Shown here in pieces: positions 54,446 through 63,797 of a stretch of DNA of 64,000 bases. The position numbers and the translations under genes were made by a program. Where the stretch lies: assembly GCF_010078385.1 (NCBI RefSeq), contig NZ_SIJC01000009.1:62001-126000 (forward strand). Direction: 5' to 3'. The notes under the pieces were generated by a model. The model did not search any database and had not been told where the DNA came from. It saw nothing but the letters and a program-made list of their open reading frames with translations. Each line of letters begins with the position of its first letter. Positions within the stretch are counted from its first letter, which is position 1. The stretch comes from Chengkuizengella sediminis (GTDB lineage Bacteria; Bacillota; Bacilli; Paenibacillales; KCTC-33759).

Positions 54446-55984
54446 TTGACAACATTCAATGATTTCAAGCTTGAACGAACAGTCATTCAAGCAATACAAG
54501 ATTTAGGGTTTGAAGAAGCAACACCAATACAGACCCAAACCATTCCAGAAGCTTTATCAGGGACGGATTTAATTGGTCAAGCACAGACTGGAACGGGAAA
54601 AACAGCTGCGTTTTCCATACCTTTAATTCAAAAGATTGAAAAAGAAGAGCAGAAAATTGTTTCATTAATTATGGCTCCAACTCGTGAACTCGCCATACAG
54701 GTTGCTGAGGAAATCAATAAGTTATCCAAATTCAAGGGGATTCGTTCCTTACCTATTTACGGCGGGCAGGACATCGTAAAGCAAATACGTGCCTTAAAGA
54801 AAAAACCTCAAATTATTATCGGTACACCAGGAAGGTTATTAGATCATATTCGTCGTAAAACGATAAAATTAAGTGATGTTCACACAGTAATTTTAGATGA
54901 AGCTGATGAAATGTTAGACATGGGATTTATGGAGGATATTCAGTCCATATTAAAATTAGTGCCAGAGCAGCGTCAAACGATGTTATTCTCTGCAACGATG
55001 CCTCCAAACATTAAGAAACTTGCACAGCAGTTTTTAACGAATCCAAAACATATTTCTGTAGCACCTAAGAAAGTAAGTTCACCTAATATCTCTCAATATT
55101 ATATTGAGCTTCATGAAAGGCAAAAATTTGAAGCATTAGGCCGATTGCTTGATATGGAATCGCCTGATTTAGCTATCGTATTTGGTCGAACAAAACGACG
55201 TGTTGATGAGTTGTCAGAAGCCCTCAAAAAGAGAGGTTATCCAGCTGATGGACTACATGGAGATTTAACACAAAATCAACGTGATCAAGTCATGAGAAAG
55301 TTTCGTGATGGAAGTATTGATGTATTAGTAGCTACAGATGTAGCGGCTCGTGGATTAGATGTTTCTGGTGTTACTCACGTTATTAACTTTGATTTACCGC
55401 AGGATCCAGAGAGTTATGTGCATAGAATTGGACGTACAGGTCGTGCAGGTAAGGAAGGATCTGCTTGGTCGTTTGTTACTCCAAGAGAAGCGGATCATCT
55501 TCATTTTATTGAAAAAGTGACTCGTCATAAAATATTCAAAAAGCCATTACCAAGTTTTTCTGAAGCGCTTGAAGGTAAACAAAAAATTATGGCTGAACGA
55601 CTATTAAATGTGATCCAATCTAAAGAGTTTACACAATATAAAGGAATTTCCATCCAACTTTTAGAGGAATATGATTCTGTAGATATATTAGCTGCAGCAT
55701 TTAAACTTCTTACTGGTGATGATAAACAAGAAGTAAGAATCCAATTAACTCCAGAAGAGCCAATACGCGGAAAGAAAAAAAGACAACCGTTTAGAAGGCG
55801 TGTTACAGGTTCCAATAATGGTAGTTCAAAAAGTGGTGGAGGATACAAAGGCAACAGCAATAAAGGCAATAGTTACAAAGGTAGTGGCTATAAAGGCAGT
55901 AACTCAAGTTCAAAATCATCTCGATCTCGTTTTAATGAGAAAGGTGATAAAAAACAATATCAAAAAGCTGGAAAACATATGTAA
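54446..55984 (+). CDS. DEAD-box RNA helicase (CshA-like)
   Basis: 512 residues. All helicase motifs are in order: Q motif ([10 protein letters not shown]), [42 protein letters not shown] and [10 protein letters not shown]. The C-terminus is a basic, Gly/Ser/Lys-rich tail ([10 protein letters not shown]-type repeats) for RNA binding. Such enzymes unwind structured RNA in ribosome assembly and mRNA decay, often at low temperature. TTG 54446 starts it, with AAAGGAG about 12 bases upstream. A terminator-containing leader suggests attenuation. Confidence 0.95.
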   Translation: MTTFNDFKLERTVIQAIQDLGFEEATPIQTQTIPEALSGTDLIGQAQTGTGKTAAFSIPLIQKIEKEEQKIVSLIMAPTRELAIQVAEEINKLSKFKGIRSLPIYGGQDIVKQIRALKKKPQIIIGTPGRLLDHIRRKTIKLSDVHTVILDEADEMLDMGFMEDIQSILKLVPEQRQTMLFSATMPPNIKKLAQQFLTNPKHISVAPKKVSSPNISQYYIELHERQKFEALGRLLDMESPDLAIVFGRTKRRVDELSEALKKRGYPADGLHGDLTQNQRDQVMRKFRDGSIDVLVATDVAARGLDVSGVTHVINFDLPQDPESYVHRIGRTGRAGKEGSAWSFVTPREADHLHFIEKVTRHKIFKKPLPSFSEALEGKQKIMAERLLNVIQSKEFTQYKGISIQLLEEYDSVDILAAAFKLLTGDDKQEVRIQLTPEEPIRGKKKRQPFRRRVTGSNNGSSKSGGGYKGNSNKGNSYKGSGYKGSNSSSKSSRSRFNEKGDKKQYQKAGKHM

Positions 55985-55992
55985 TTTAAAGT

Positions 55993-56026
55993 GGCTGTTG
56001 AGTTCATTCTCAACGGCCTTATTTAA
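55993..56026 (+). terminator. helicase terminator
   Basis: GGCTGTTGAG pairs with CTCAACGGCC around TTCATT, then a TTATTT end. Confidence 0.7.
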
Positions 56027-56085
56027 AGACATGAATAATAAAAAAATACATAAATCAGTAATTTTGTTGCAAGGGAGGTTATGAT

Positions 56086-56796
56086 ATGGAAACTAATGGT
56101 ATTATGGGTGGACTTTACCGTGCCTCTGAATGGATCATGAGGTTTTCTGTTACTAATCTTTTATGGTTACTTTTTTCTTTACCTGTTGTTTTTTTTCTTC
56201 TAACTTCTTTTATCATGGAAGAAACAAATCAATTCATTATGAATTTAATTATGATAGGAATACTTTCACCATTTACATTATTCCCTGCTACAGGTGCAAT
56301 GTTTGTAGTAGTTAGAAAATGGTTATCAGATGAAGAGGATGCTCCATTATTTAAAACATATTTTAAAGGGTATAAAGAAAATTATTTGCAGAGTATGTTA
56401 GGCGGTATCATCTATTGTGTTTTATTTACGGTTATGATCGTTAACATTAATTTTTATAATAATCTCGAAAACGGTTTGCAGTTTTTATCTTTGTTTATTT
56501 TAATCCTCTTAGTAATAGCTATCATATCATTATTTTATTTTTTCTCATTGATGGTTCATTTACATTTGAAACTTAGGGTGTTGATTAAAAATGCCATAGT
56601 ACTAACTATCGGGAAGCCATTATATTCTCTTGGATTAGCATTTACAAATTTTGTAATATTGTACGTAAGCTTTCAATATTTCACTTTTCTTATTGTTATT
56701 TTCATGGGAAGTGCGATGGCATTTTGTTCGTATTTTTATTTCAATATGTTATTTCAAAAAATACAAGTTCTACAGGAAAACAGTGATAGTGAATAG
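56086..56796 (+). CDS. YesL/DUF624 family membrane protein
   Basis: 236 residues with six hydrophobic segments. The DUF624 start is typical (MGGLYRASEWIMRFSVTNLLWLLFSLPVVF), followed by LFPATGAMFVVVRKWL. The family often sits beside carbohydrate transport genes, but its function is unknown. ATG 56086 follows AAGGGAGG. Here it lies between a helicase gene and the 6S RNA gene. Confidence 0.85.
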   Translation: METNGIMGGLYRASEWIMRFSVTNLLWLLFSLPVVFFLLTSFIMEETNQFIMNLIMIGILSPFTLFPATGAMFVVVRKWLSDEEDAPLFKTYFKGYKENYLQSMLGGIIYCVLFTVMIVNINFYNNLENGLQFLSLFILILLVIAIISLFYFFSLMVHLHLKLRVLIKNAIVLTIGKPLYSLGLAFTNFVILYVSFQYFTFLIVIFMGSAMAFCSYFYFNMLFQKIQVLQENSDSE

Positions 56797-56871
56797 TCAA
56801 TGACATCAATATATCCATGATATGGCTACACTGCATCAATAAGTTCTGTTTTGTTAATTCATCCCTATAGG

Positions 56872-56899
56872 TTTACTTTCTTATCCGAAATGATATAAT
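56872..56899 (+). promoter_or_regulatory. promoter of the 6S RNA gene
   Basis: TTTACT (56872-56877), a 16-base spacer and a perfect TATAAT (56894-56899). It places the RNA start near 56907. Confidence 0.75.
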
Positions 56900-56906
56900 A
56901 TAACTA

Positions 56907-57096
56907 CAACATAATCCTGCGATGTTCGTTCAGATTCTAAGTTGTTTTGAACCAATGACTGTTTCACGGGACTCCAATAAATAGTATAGCTGTCATGCCC
57001 CAATTCAGGGGACTTCAAAAGTATTGTTGAGGAAACCCACCTGCGAGAGCGGGTTCATGAAACACAGGAATCGTACGGCATAAGCGGGTATTTTTT
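56907..57096 (+). ncRNA. ssrS: 6S RNA (SsrS/BsrA-type)
   Basis: About 190 nt that can fold into the 6S rod. The closing stem pairs CCTGCGATGTTCG (56915) with CGGCATAAGCGGG (57076). Inner arms pair TTTTGAACC with GGTTCATGAAA on the two sides of a large central bubble, and a hairpin with CATGCCCCAATTCAGGGGAC-like sequence lies at the far end. The RNA ends in a T6 run. 6S RNA mimics an open promoter and binds sigma-A RNA polymerase in stationary phase. No protein gene overlaps on either strand that I can support. Confidence 0.82.
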
Positions 57097-57240
57097 CAAG
57101 AAATAACTGTAAATTAACCCCAAAAATACTAAAAAAAGTATTTTTTATAAACCATTTAATCAAATGAAAGTGATATATTTGTTCATTTGGTCCTATCTTT
57201 AAGTTGCTGAATAGACGCAAAAAAATATGGAGGTGCTAGA

Positions 57241-57945
57241 ATGAATAACATTCTTAAAGTCAGCTTCTTAGCATTCCTAAGCTTTTCGCTTTTGTTCAGT
57301 CCATTAATGTACACTCAATCTCATGCTTTTACTGAACAAATTATGGATGTTGGAGCTAAAGGTCAAAACGTAATTGATTTGCAGAAACGTTTAAAATATA
57401 TTGGTTTTTATGCAGGAGAAATTGATGGTATTTACGGTTCAGAAACAAAAGAAGCAGTTAGGAATTTTCAAACGAAATTTGGTTTAGAACAGGTAGATGG
57501 TATTGCTGGTGAGAAAACAGGAGAGATGCTTTTAAAAGCATCTAAAGATTTATATCTTATTCCAGCCGGACCCCAACTAAATACAGAATTTAGTTCACAA
57601 GATATCCAGTATATGGCACAAGCTGTATTTGGTGAAGCTAGAGGGGAATCGTATGAAGGTAAAGTTGCTGTTGCAGCAGTTATTTTAAACCGTGTTGAAC
57701 ATCCTGATTTTCCTAATACTGTTAAGGGTGTAATATTTGAAACAAGAGCATTTACAGCTGTAGCTGATGGGCAAATCTGGTTAGAACCGGATGCAGAAGC
57801 ATATAAAGCTGTATATGATGCGATTAATGGTTGGGATCCTACTAAAGAAGCTATCTATTACTTCAATCCTGATACTGCCACTAGCGAATGGATTTGGAGT
57901 CGTCAACAAATTACGAAAATTGATAGTCATATTTTTGCTTATTGA
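57241..57945 (+). CDS. sleB: spore cortex-lytic enzyme, SleB type
   Basis: 234 residues. A signal peptide (cleavage near QSHA-FT) is followed by a peptidoglycan-binding domain (VGAKGQNVIDLQKRLKYIGFYAGEIDGIYGSETK..., about 37-95) and a SleB hydrolase domain (about 120-234). The catalytic Glu is in AVFGEARGES, followed by AVAAVILNRVEHPDFPNT. This is a lytic transglycosylase of spore cortex, used in germination. The usual ypeB partner gene is not adjacent, so it may be a SleB paralogue. ATG 57241 follows GGAGG. Confidence 0.88.
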   Translation: MNNILKVSFLAFLSFSLLFSPLMYTQSHAFTEQIMDVGAKGQNVIDLQKRLKYIGFYAGEIDGIYGSETKEAVRNFQTKFGLEQVDGIAGEKTGEMLLKASKDLYLIPAGPQLNTEFSSQDIQYMAQAVFGEARGESYEGKVAVAAVILNRVEHPDFPNTVKGVIFETRAFTAVADGQIWLEPDAEAYKAVYDAINGWDPTKEAIYYFNPDTATSEWIWSRQQITKIDSHIFAY

Positions 57946-58011
57946 TTTTCTACTTTTTCTTCGTTCTGAAGTCTGATAAGATGATAGAAATAGGAACGGG
58001 GGAAATGTGTA

Positions 58012-58392
58012 ATGCTAAAAAGAAATTTAATAGGTTTATTTAGAAGTTTTGAGCAAACTGGTGATAAGGCAAAATATCCAGGTCTTGAGACTAGAACTTT
58101 TAAAGTTCCTAAAGATAAATTATGGGACGAGCTCATTTATGTTTTGAAACAGCATAAAATTAAAATCGTTCATGAAGTGAAAAGTGTTGGAGAATTGATT
58201 ATAGAAAAAAGAACAATATCAGGAAGAGTGCAGGACGTAACCATTACTTTATATGATATTAACCCAATTAAAACAGCGATTGATATTTATTCAGCATCAA
58301 GAGGAAATTTTGGGGATTTGGGTTCTAATTATCGAACGATATTGGATCTTTTAAAATTAATTGATCAAAAATTCGCACAATTTAAGGAATAA
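58012..58392 (+). CDS. DUF1499-like protein
   Basis: 126 residues with the pattern LETRTFKVPKDKLWDELIYVLKQH, KIVHEVKSVGELIIEKRTISGRVQDVTITLYDINP, and IDIYSASRGNFGDLGSNYR. It fits the DUF1499-type small cytosolic family found in Bacillales. The function is unknown. The GGGGGAAATG site precedes ATG 58012. It is monocistronic, ended by a strong terminator. Confidence 0.75.
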   Translation: MLKRNLIGLFRSFEQTGDKAKYPGLETRTFKVPKDKLWDELIYVLKQHKIKIVHEVKSVGELIIEKRTISGRVQDVTITLYDINPIKTAIDIYSASRGNFGDLGSNYRTILDLLKLIDQKFAQFKE

Positions 58393-58399
58393 TGAAAAA

Positions 58400-58437
58400 A
58401 ACAGCTAGAGGTAAAATCCTTCTAGCTGTTTTTTTAA
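58400..58437. terminator. terminator after the DUF1499-like gene
   Basis: AACAGCTAGA-GG pairs with CC-TTCTAGCTGTT, followed by T7. An A-run on the left may also serve the converging tpx gene. Confidence 0.85.
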
Positions 58438-58481
58438 TTTGTAGATACGAATGCTGTTCTCTTGTATTGGTTAAATTAAAG

Positions 58482-58997
58482 TTATACTAATTTTCTTACA
58501 GCGTTAATTGCTTCTTCGTAATTTGGATGGTCTGTCATTTCTTTTAAATACTCTGTATACTGAATTGTATTATTTTCATCAAGTACAAAGATCGATCTCA
58601 TATCTAAACGAATTTCTTTAATTAGTACGCCGAAAGCTTCACCAAATGAATTGGTCTTATAGTCGGATAAAGTAACAACCTTATCCACACCAGCTGCTCC
58701 ACACCAGCGAGCTTGCGCCATTGGAGTATCTGCACTAATGGTTAAGATAATAACATTATCGCCAAGTTCAGCAGCAGCTTCATTAAATTTACGAGTTTGT
58801 GCATCGCACACTCCAGTATCTATAGATGGAACAACACTAATTAATTTCACCTTTCCATCATATTCTGAAAGTGAAACCTCGGTAAATAAGTCTTTGTTTA
58901 CTTTAAAATCTGGTGCTTTATCTCCAACTTTTAATTCAGGTCCAATTAATGTAAGTGGATTTCCTTTAACTGTAGCAACTCCAGTACGTTCTTGCAT
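58482..58997 (-). CDS. tpx: thiol peroxidase Tpx
   Basis: 171 residues. An atypical 2-Cys peroxiredoxin that reduces H2O2 and organic peroxides using thioredoxin. Peroxidatic Cys in SIDTGVCDAQTRKFN, resolving Cys in QARWCGAAGVDKV, N-terminal GNPLTLIGPELKVGDKAPDF. ATG 58997 follows AAGGAGAG. The longer frame to 59054 has no ribosome site. It is transcribed alone. Confidence 0.96.
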   Translation of the reverse strand: MQERTGVATVKGNPLTLIGPELKVGDKAPDFKVNKDLFTEVSLSEYDGKVKLISVVPSIDTGVCDAQTRKFNEAAAELGDNVIILTISADTPMAQARWCGAAGVDKVVTLSDYKTNSFGEAFGVLIKEIRLDMRSIFVLDENNTIQYTEYLKEMTDHPNYEEAINAVRKLV

Positions 58998-59091
58998 CAC
59001 AATCAATCTCTCCTTATAATATGTAGTAGATAACATCTTCTTAATTATAAACATTCTAAATTACGTTTGTCCAATAAAAAGGAGTAAAAAA

Positions 59092-59694
59092 ATGATATTT
59101 TTGCGTTTTGAAAGTTTCCGTGAATACTTAAAGTTATATCCTGTGACTGCTGCCCTTTTAGGACTCAACCTCATCATGTTTATCGTTACTTTTATTCTTT
59201 CATTATTTTATGGTGAAATTGTATCATTGTATTTACTAGGTGCATTAATATATCCTTCTGAAATTTCAGATCTCTGGAGGATCATCAGCTCAATGTTTTT
59301 GCATGGAGGATTTGAGCATTTTCTTTTTAATGGATTCTCTTTGTTTTTATTTGGACCTGCTTTAGAAAGATTATTAGGTAAACTGAAATACAGTGTGTTA
59401 TATTTTTGTAGTGGAATTGTGGGAAATATCATTAGTATTGCAGTTTATGGTTCAGAGGTGTTTTCAGTTGGTGCCTCTGGAGCGATCTATGGACTTTTAG
59501 GAGCTTATTTATTTATTGTAATATATCTAAAGCATAGGATCGATCCTCAATCAAGAACCACCGTCATTGTAATTTTATCAATGGGTATGATTTATTCGTT
59601 TATCAATGAAAATGTGAACATCTATGCCCATATAGGTGGTTTAGCTGCTGGTTTTGTAACCTTTTCATTAATGATAAGAAAAAACCATATTTAA
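59092..59694 (+). CDS. rhomboid-family intramembrane serine protease
   Basis: 200 residues with six helices. The helix-capping motif LWRIISSMFLHGGFEHFLFNGFSLFLFG, the catalytic Ser in SVGASGAIYGLLGAYL and the catalytic His in YAHIGGLAAGFVTF are all present. It cleaves membrane proteins within the bilayer; the target is unknown. The AAAAGGAG site precedes ATG 59092. It is divergent from tpx. Confidence 0.92.
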   Translation: MIFLRFESFREYLKLYPVTAALLGLNLIMFIVTFILSLFYGEIVSLYLLGALIYPSEISDLWRIISSMFLHGGFEHFLFNGFSLFLFGPALERLLGKLKYSVLYFCSGIVGNIISIAVYGSEVFSVGASGAIYGLLGAYLFIVIYLKHRIDPQSRTTVIVILSMGMIYSFINENVNIYAHIGGLAAGFVTFSLMIRKNHI

Positions 59695-59764
59695 GAAATC
59701 ATTCTATATTTATTATTTTTATAAAAATGAAATAAAATTGAACTATACTTTGGAGAGATTGATA

Positions 59765-60661
59765 TTGGAACTTAGACAATTAATATATTTTGTGAAAGTA
59801 GCAAACAAACAACATGTTACAAAAGCTGCGGAAGAACTTCATGTAGCTCAATCAGCGGTGAGTCGTCAAATACATCAATTAGAAGAGGAATTAGGTGTTA
59901 AACTGTTTATTCCTAAAGGAAGAAATTTGCAATTAACCCCTGTAGGTAAACTTTTTTTAAGAAGAATGGAATCAATTATTAGTCAATTTGATAAAGCGGT
60001 GGAGGAAGTCCATGAGTTTATGGACCCAGAATTAGGAGAAATACGGTTGGGATTTCCTCATAGTTTAGGGGTAGATTTTGTTCCCCTCCTGGTATCAAAA
60101 TTTAAAAAGCTTCATCCAAATGTGAAATTTAGATTTAAGCAAGGAAAATATAATACCTTAATAAAATCTTTGAAAAAAGGGGATATTGACTTAGCTTTGA
60201 TCTCTCCTTTTCCTGAAGATGATGAGTATGTTACAGGTGAGGTATTGTTAACAGAAGAATTATTTGCAATCCTTCCTCCAGATCATGTTTTGTCAAATGA
60301 AAAAGAAATTCGTTTAGATCAACTGAAAGATGAATCCTTTGTTTTATTTAATGAGGAGTATTCCTTACGTACTATTGTATGGGATGCTTGTGAAATGGCT
60401 GGATTCACACCTAATATTGGGTTTGAGGGAGAGGAAACAGATACGATTAGAGGTTTGGTGGCTGCTGGAATGGGTGTAAGTTTGTTACCAGACATGGCTT
60501 TAAAAAGCTGTTTAACTTCTTTACAACCTGCAAAAATTAAAGTGATTGATCCGGTTGTTGATCGTACAATCGGTATAATCCACCGAAAAGATGAAAAACT
60601 CCCCCTTGTTGCGGACTTTTTTAAACGTTTTATCACGGAAAAATTTAAAGGCTCTATCTAG
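59765..60661 (+). CDS. LysR-family transcriptional regulator
   Basis: 298 residues. The N-terminal winged helix (LRQLIYFVKVANKQHVTKAAEELHVAQSAVSRQIHQLEEELGVKLF) is followed by a LysR substrate-binding domain (GEIRLGFPHSLG..., GMGVSLLPDMAL). It resembles the GltC/CzcR subgroup. Start TTG 59765 follows GGAGAG; the frame also opens at 59738. No divergent target gene is present beyond the rhomboid gene upstream. The effector is unknown. Confidence 0.92.
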   Translation: MELRQLIYFVKVANKQHVTKAAEELHVAQSAVSRQIHQLEEELGVKLFIPKGRNLQLTPVGKLFLRRMESIISQFDKAVEEVHEFMDPELGEIRLGFPHSLGVDFVPLLVSKFKKLHPNVKFRFKQGKYNTLIKSLKKGDIDLALISPFPEDDEYVTGEVLLTEELFAILPPDHVLSNEKEIRLDQLKDESFVLFNEEYSLRTIVWDACEMAGFTPNIGFEGEETDTIRGLVAAGMGVSLLPDMALKSCLTSLQPAKIKVIDPVVDRTIGIIHRKDEKLPLVADFFKRFITEKFKGSI

Positions 60662-60706
60662 AATTCTAAAAGAAGGTACTATAAATCATTCTACAAATAT
60701 ACAAGT

Positions 60707-60737
60707 AAGAAACCGCTCAATTCATGAGCGGTTTCTT
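60707..60737. terminator. bidirectional terminator
   Basis: AAGAAACCGCTC pairs with GAGCGGTTTCTT around AATTCAT, between converging genes. Confidence 0.85.
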
Positions 60738-60751
60738 AGCTTTACTTCCTA

Positions 60752-61444
60752 TTAATCTCTATTGTTGTTAAAAATTAAAATGTACTTAAGCAATTCCAGT
60801 ACAGCCATCGCTGCAGATGCAACATAAGTTAAAGCTGCAGCATTTAATACTTTTGCAACACCACGTTCTTCTTGATTGCCAATATATCCTTCAGAAACCA
60901 TAATAGCTCTTGCCCTATTAGTAGCATTAAATTCTACAGGCAATGTAACCAATTGAAAGGCAACGGCTAGTGAGAAGAAAATCACTCCAGCTAAGATTAA
61001 TCCCGTAGCTTCGAACAAAAATCCACCAATTAATAAAAAGGGTGCAGCCCCAGATGTGAAATTTACTGCAGGAAACATTTTATGACGTAATACAAGCATT
61101 GGGTAATTCACACTATGTTGAATGGCGTGTCCTACTTCATGACAAGCTACAGAGACTGCTGAGATCGATCGTTGGTTATAAACAGGTTCTGATAGTCTCA
61201 CTACTCGTTTAATTGGATCATAATGATCAGATAATACCCCTCTAACTGGTTCAACTGGTACATCATGCAATCCATTTGCATCTAACATTTTTCTAGCTGC
61301 TTCATAACCTGTTAATCCAGAAGAATTAGCAACTTTTCCCCATTTATTAAAAGTTCCTTTGACTCGAAACTGAGCCCAGATTGTAACACCAAATGCAATG
61401 ATTATGAGTACATCCATATACCAATAAGTTAATGAAAAAAACAT
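60752..61444 (-). CDS. zinc metallopeptidase, YugP-like
   Basis: 230 residues. An N-terminal membrane helix (YMDVLIIIAFGVTIWAQF), a zinc site HEVGHAIQHS, then two or more C-terminal helices (PFLLIGGFLFEATGLILAGVIFF) and a final hydrophobic pair. This matches the neutral zinc metallopeptidase family of YugP. ATG 61444 follows GGAGGG; an upstream frame to 61492 is less likely. It follows a MerR gene and is probably its co-transcribed partner. The target is unknown. Confidence 0.9.
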   Translation of the reverse strand: MFFSLTYWYMDVLIIIAFGVTIWAQFRVKGTFNKWGKVANSSGLTGYEAARKMLDANGLHDVPVEPVRGVLSDHYDPIKRVVRLSEPVYNQRSISAVSVACHEVGHAIQHSVNYPMLVLRHKMFPAVNFTSGAAPFLLIGGFLFEATGLILAGVIFFSLAVAFQLVTLPVEFNATNRARAIMVSEGYIGNQEERGVAKVLNAAALTYVASAAMAVLELLKYILIFNNNRD

Positions 61445-61496
61445 TTTTGATTTCCCTCCATTGTAGTTATAACTTAAAGAAGACGATCCCACTAAT

Positions 61497-61931
61497 TTAC
61501 ATTAATGGTCCTTTATTTAGAAGAAATAATAATGCTTCCATACATGCTGCAGTTTGTGGTGTAAGATGTTTATAAATATTCTTTGCTTGATTCGGTTTTA
61601 AATTCTCAATGACAGGACTTAACTCTTTGACATCCTTTTCCACTAATTTTAAATGGTCCTGTAAAGATGTTAATTTTTCTTTGATTAAAGTATCTTCTGT
61701 AATTTTATCTAATTGATCAAGTGTATGTTTTATCTCATCTAAAGAATATTTGTCTTTCTTCAACATTTCAATACGTTTTAACCTTTGTAAAGTTTCATCA
61801 TTATATAATCGATAATTACTTTTTTCTAATCTTTTTATGGGATGTATAAGACCTATTTTTGTATAATAATCAACAGTTCTTGAACTTACACCAGCTATAT
61901 TGGACAACTCTCCAATTTTATAAAGCTTCAT
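61497..61931 (-). CDS. MerR-family transcriptional regulator
   Basis: 144 residues. The N-terminal MerR winged helix (YKIGELSNIAGVSSRTVDYYTKIGLIHPIKRLEKSNYRLYN) is followed by a dimer coiled coil and a short C-terminal domain with one Cys (TAACMEAL). No metal-binding cysteine cluster is visible, so the effector is unknown. ATG 61931 has AGGTGACATGGGG upstream. The YugP-like gene follows about 50 bases later. Confidence 0.9.
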   Translation of the reverse strand: MKLYKIGELSNIAGVSSRTVDYYTKIGLIHPIKRLEKSNYRLYNDETLQRLKRIEMLKKDKYSLDEIKHTLDQLDKITEDTLIKEKLTSLQDHLKLVEKDVKELSPVIENLKPNQAKNIYKHLTPQTAACMEALLFLLNKGPLM

Positions 61932-62332
61932 ATCCCCATGTCACCTCACCTCACATACATACTCTATTCATTAAAGTGAATCTTTTAATAAACAAGTTAA
62001 CTACTTATGATGAAGTATTTGTATCATCCTTCGTCTAAATATTGATCATATCTTACTTTATTTTTGAGGCTCACCTATCGGTGAGTATACCAACTTAAGA
62101 TTCACTTTTAGTGTATATCTTTATGATAATAAATCCTAACGATACAGTCAAACATTTAGAAGTTATATATGAATGAATTCAATCATTTTAGCTAAAAAAA
62201 CATTCTTTGGTTTTTTTCTTAAAAAGTTAACATTAGATGTTAAATATTGCAGTGTTTCTTCCTAAACACGAACTATATCCAATATAATGCATATTAATTT
62301 TCGCAATTAGAATAAAAAAATTTAAAAAAGTA
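61932..62332. other. intergenic region with a long-spaced inverted repeat
   Basis: AAAGTGAATCTT (61973-61984) recurs as its exact complement AAGATTCACTTT (62097-62108). A small CTCACC-TATC-GGTGAG stem lies at 62070-62085. No gene is supported in this region. The repeats could be MerR sites or ends of a decayed element. Confidence 0.5.
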
Positions 62333-62361
62333 TTGTCAAAATCTCTTCATGCCTCTATAAT
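62333..62361 (+). promoter_or_regulatory. sigma-A promoter of amtB
   Basis: TTGTCA (62333-62338), exactly 17 bases of spacer and TATAAT (62356-62361). The transcript would start near 62368. Confidence 0.85.
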
Positions 62362-62382
62362 GACATTAAGGTTATCAAAAGA

Positions 62383-62399
62383 TGTCAATTAAACTTACA
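62383..62399. promoter_or_regulatory. GlnR/TnrA binding site
   Basis: TGTCAATTAAACTTACA matches TGTNA-N7-TNACA in every fixed position. It lies about 16-32 bases downstream of the expected transcription start of amtB, a position that suits repression by GlnR in nitrogen excess. Confidence 0.8.
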
Positions 62400-62421
62400 T
62401 CAAAATTGAGGAGTGATATGA

Positions 62422-63693
62422 ATGGATTTAACAACGATCGGTTTAAATTCAATTTGGCTAATGCTAGCGACGATTTTAGTCATTTTTATGCAGGGTGGTT
62501 TTATCCTGTTAGAAGCAGGTTCAACAAGAATGAAGAATGCAGGTCATGTTGCAGGTAAAACGATTTTTACATTTGGAATCGCAACGTTAGTATTTTGGGC
62601 AGTAGGTTACGGATTAATTTATGGTGGTGACGGAAATGCATTTATCGGATGGGGAGATTTCTTCTTAAACCCGAATCCTGAAGCAGTGGATGGAGATGCA
62701 TATCCTCAAACGATTGACTTCATGTTCCAGTTAGCATTTGCGGGGATTGCTTTAACAATTGCATGGGGTGGATTTGCAGAACGAGGAAAGTTAGCAGCAT
62801 ACTTAATTTTCTCTGTATTATTTATTGCACTAGTATATCCAGTAGTTGCTCACTGGATTTGGGGTGGCGGCTGGTTATCCGAACACGGTAAACAAGACTT
62901 TGCAGGTTCAACGGTTGTTCACTTAACAGGAGCGATGGCAGCTTTAGCGGCAACTATACTATTAAAACCTAGAATAGGTAAATTTAATAAAGATGGTTCA
63001 GCAAATGAGATTCATGGACATAACCAAGTTTTTACGGCTTTAGGTGTTTTGATTTTATGGGTAGGTTGGTTCGGTTTTAATGCTGGTAGTACTTTAGAAG
63101 TTGGAAAAGCGTTCTTTGGATATGTCGCATTAAATACTCAATTAGCAGCTGGGGCAGGTGCGATAGCTGCATTATTAATTGCTTGGGCAATCACTGGAAA
63201 AGCTGATGTACCTACAATGTTAAATGGGGCATTAGCTGGGTTAGTTGCAATTACAGCTTCTTGTGCATTCGTTGATCCTTGGGCTGCAGTTGTGATTGGA
63301 GTTATTGCTGGCTTACTAGTATTTGGTAGCATGAAGATGTTTGAAAAATTAAAAATTGATGATCCAATTTATGCGTTATCTGTGCATGGTGCAGCTGGTG
63401 TCTGGGGTACAATCTCCACTGGTTTATTTGCAACAGAAACACTTGCAGTTGAAACATTAGATTGGGGTCAAGCTGGTTTATTCTATGGTGGTGGATTTGG
63501 ACAACTAGGAGTTCAAGTTATGGGTGTTGCAGCTTCAGGAGCGTTCGCATTTGTTGCATCCTTCATTATCCTAGCCATTATGAAAGCTGTTATGGGATTA
63601 CGTGTTACAGAAGAACAAGAAATTATAGGTTTAGACTTAAGTGAACACGGAAGTTATGGATACCCTGAGCAAATTAAACAATCTATTAATTAA
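62422..63693 (+). CDS. amtB: ammonium transporter (Amt/Mep/Rh family)
   Basis: 423 residues with 11 helices. Key residues: the Phe gate and twin-His pore are in the usual contexts (AGSTRMKNAGHVAGKTIFTFG, GGWLSEHGKQDFAGSTVVHLTGA with the first pore His, and ALSVHGAAGVWGTISTGLF with the second). The RNA leader carries a GlnR/TnrA box. Unlike the Bacillus subtilis nrgAB arrangement, no glnK/nrgB follows; the next gene encodes a DUF294-like protein. ATG 62422 follows GAGGAG. Confidence 0.97.
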   Translation: MDLTTIGLNSIWLMLATILVIFMQGGFILLEAGSTRMKNAGHVAGKTIFTFGIATLVFWAVGYGLIYGGDGNAFIGWGDFFLNPNPEAVDGDAYPQTIDFMFQLAFAGIALTIAWGGFAERGKLAAYLIFSVLFIALVYPVVAHWIWGGGWLSEHGKQDFAGSTVVHLTGAMAALAATILLKPRIGKFNKDGSANEIHGHNQVFTALGVLILWVGWFGFNAGSTLEVGKAFFGYVALNTQLAAGAGAIAALLIAWAITGKADVPTMLNGALAGLVAITASCAFVDPWAAVVIGVIAGLLVFGSMKMFEKLKIDDPIYALSVHGAAGVWGTISTGLFATETLAVETLDWGQAGLFYGGGFGQLGVQVMGVAASGAFAFVASFIILAIMKAVMGLRVTEEQEIIGLDLSEHGSYGYPEQIKQSIN

Positions 63694-63797
63694 CGTAAAG
63701 GGAACTGCATTATTTGGTAGAATAGAGAAAGTAATATTGGAATTATTGATCATATAATGGGTAATAGCTGAATGTAAGAAATCAGGAGGATGGAGAC

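Noticed and set aside
54211-54455. Open frames on both strands in the helicase leader (54211-54438 plus, 54264-54455 minus)
   Set aside because: They overlap each other and the leader terminator, lack ribosome sites, and have no recognisable pattern.
57005-57220. 71-codon minus-strand frame
   Set aside because: It lies over the 6S RNA gene, has no ribosome site and no protein-like pattern.
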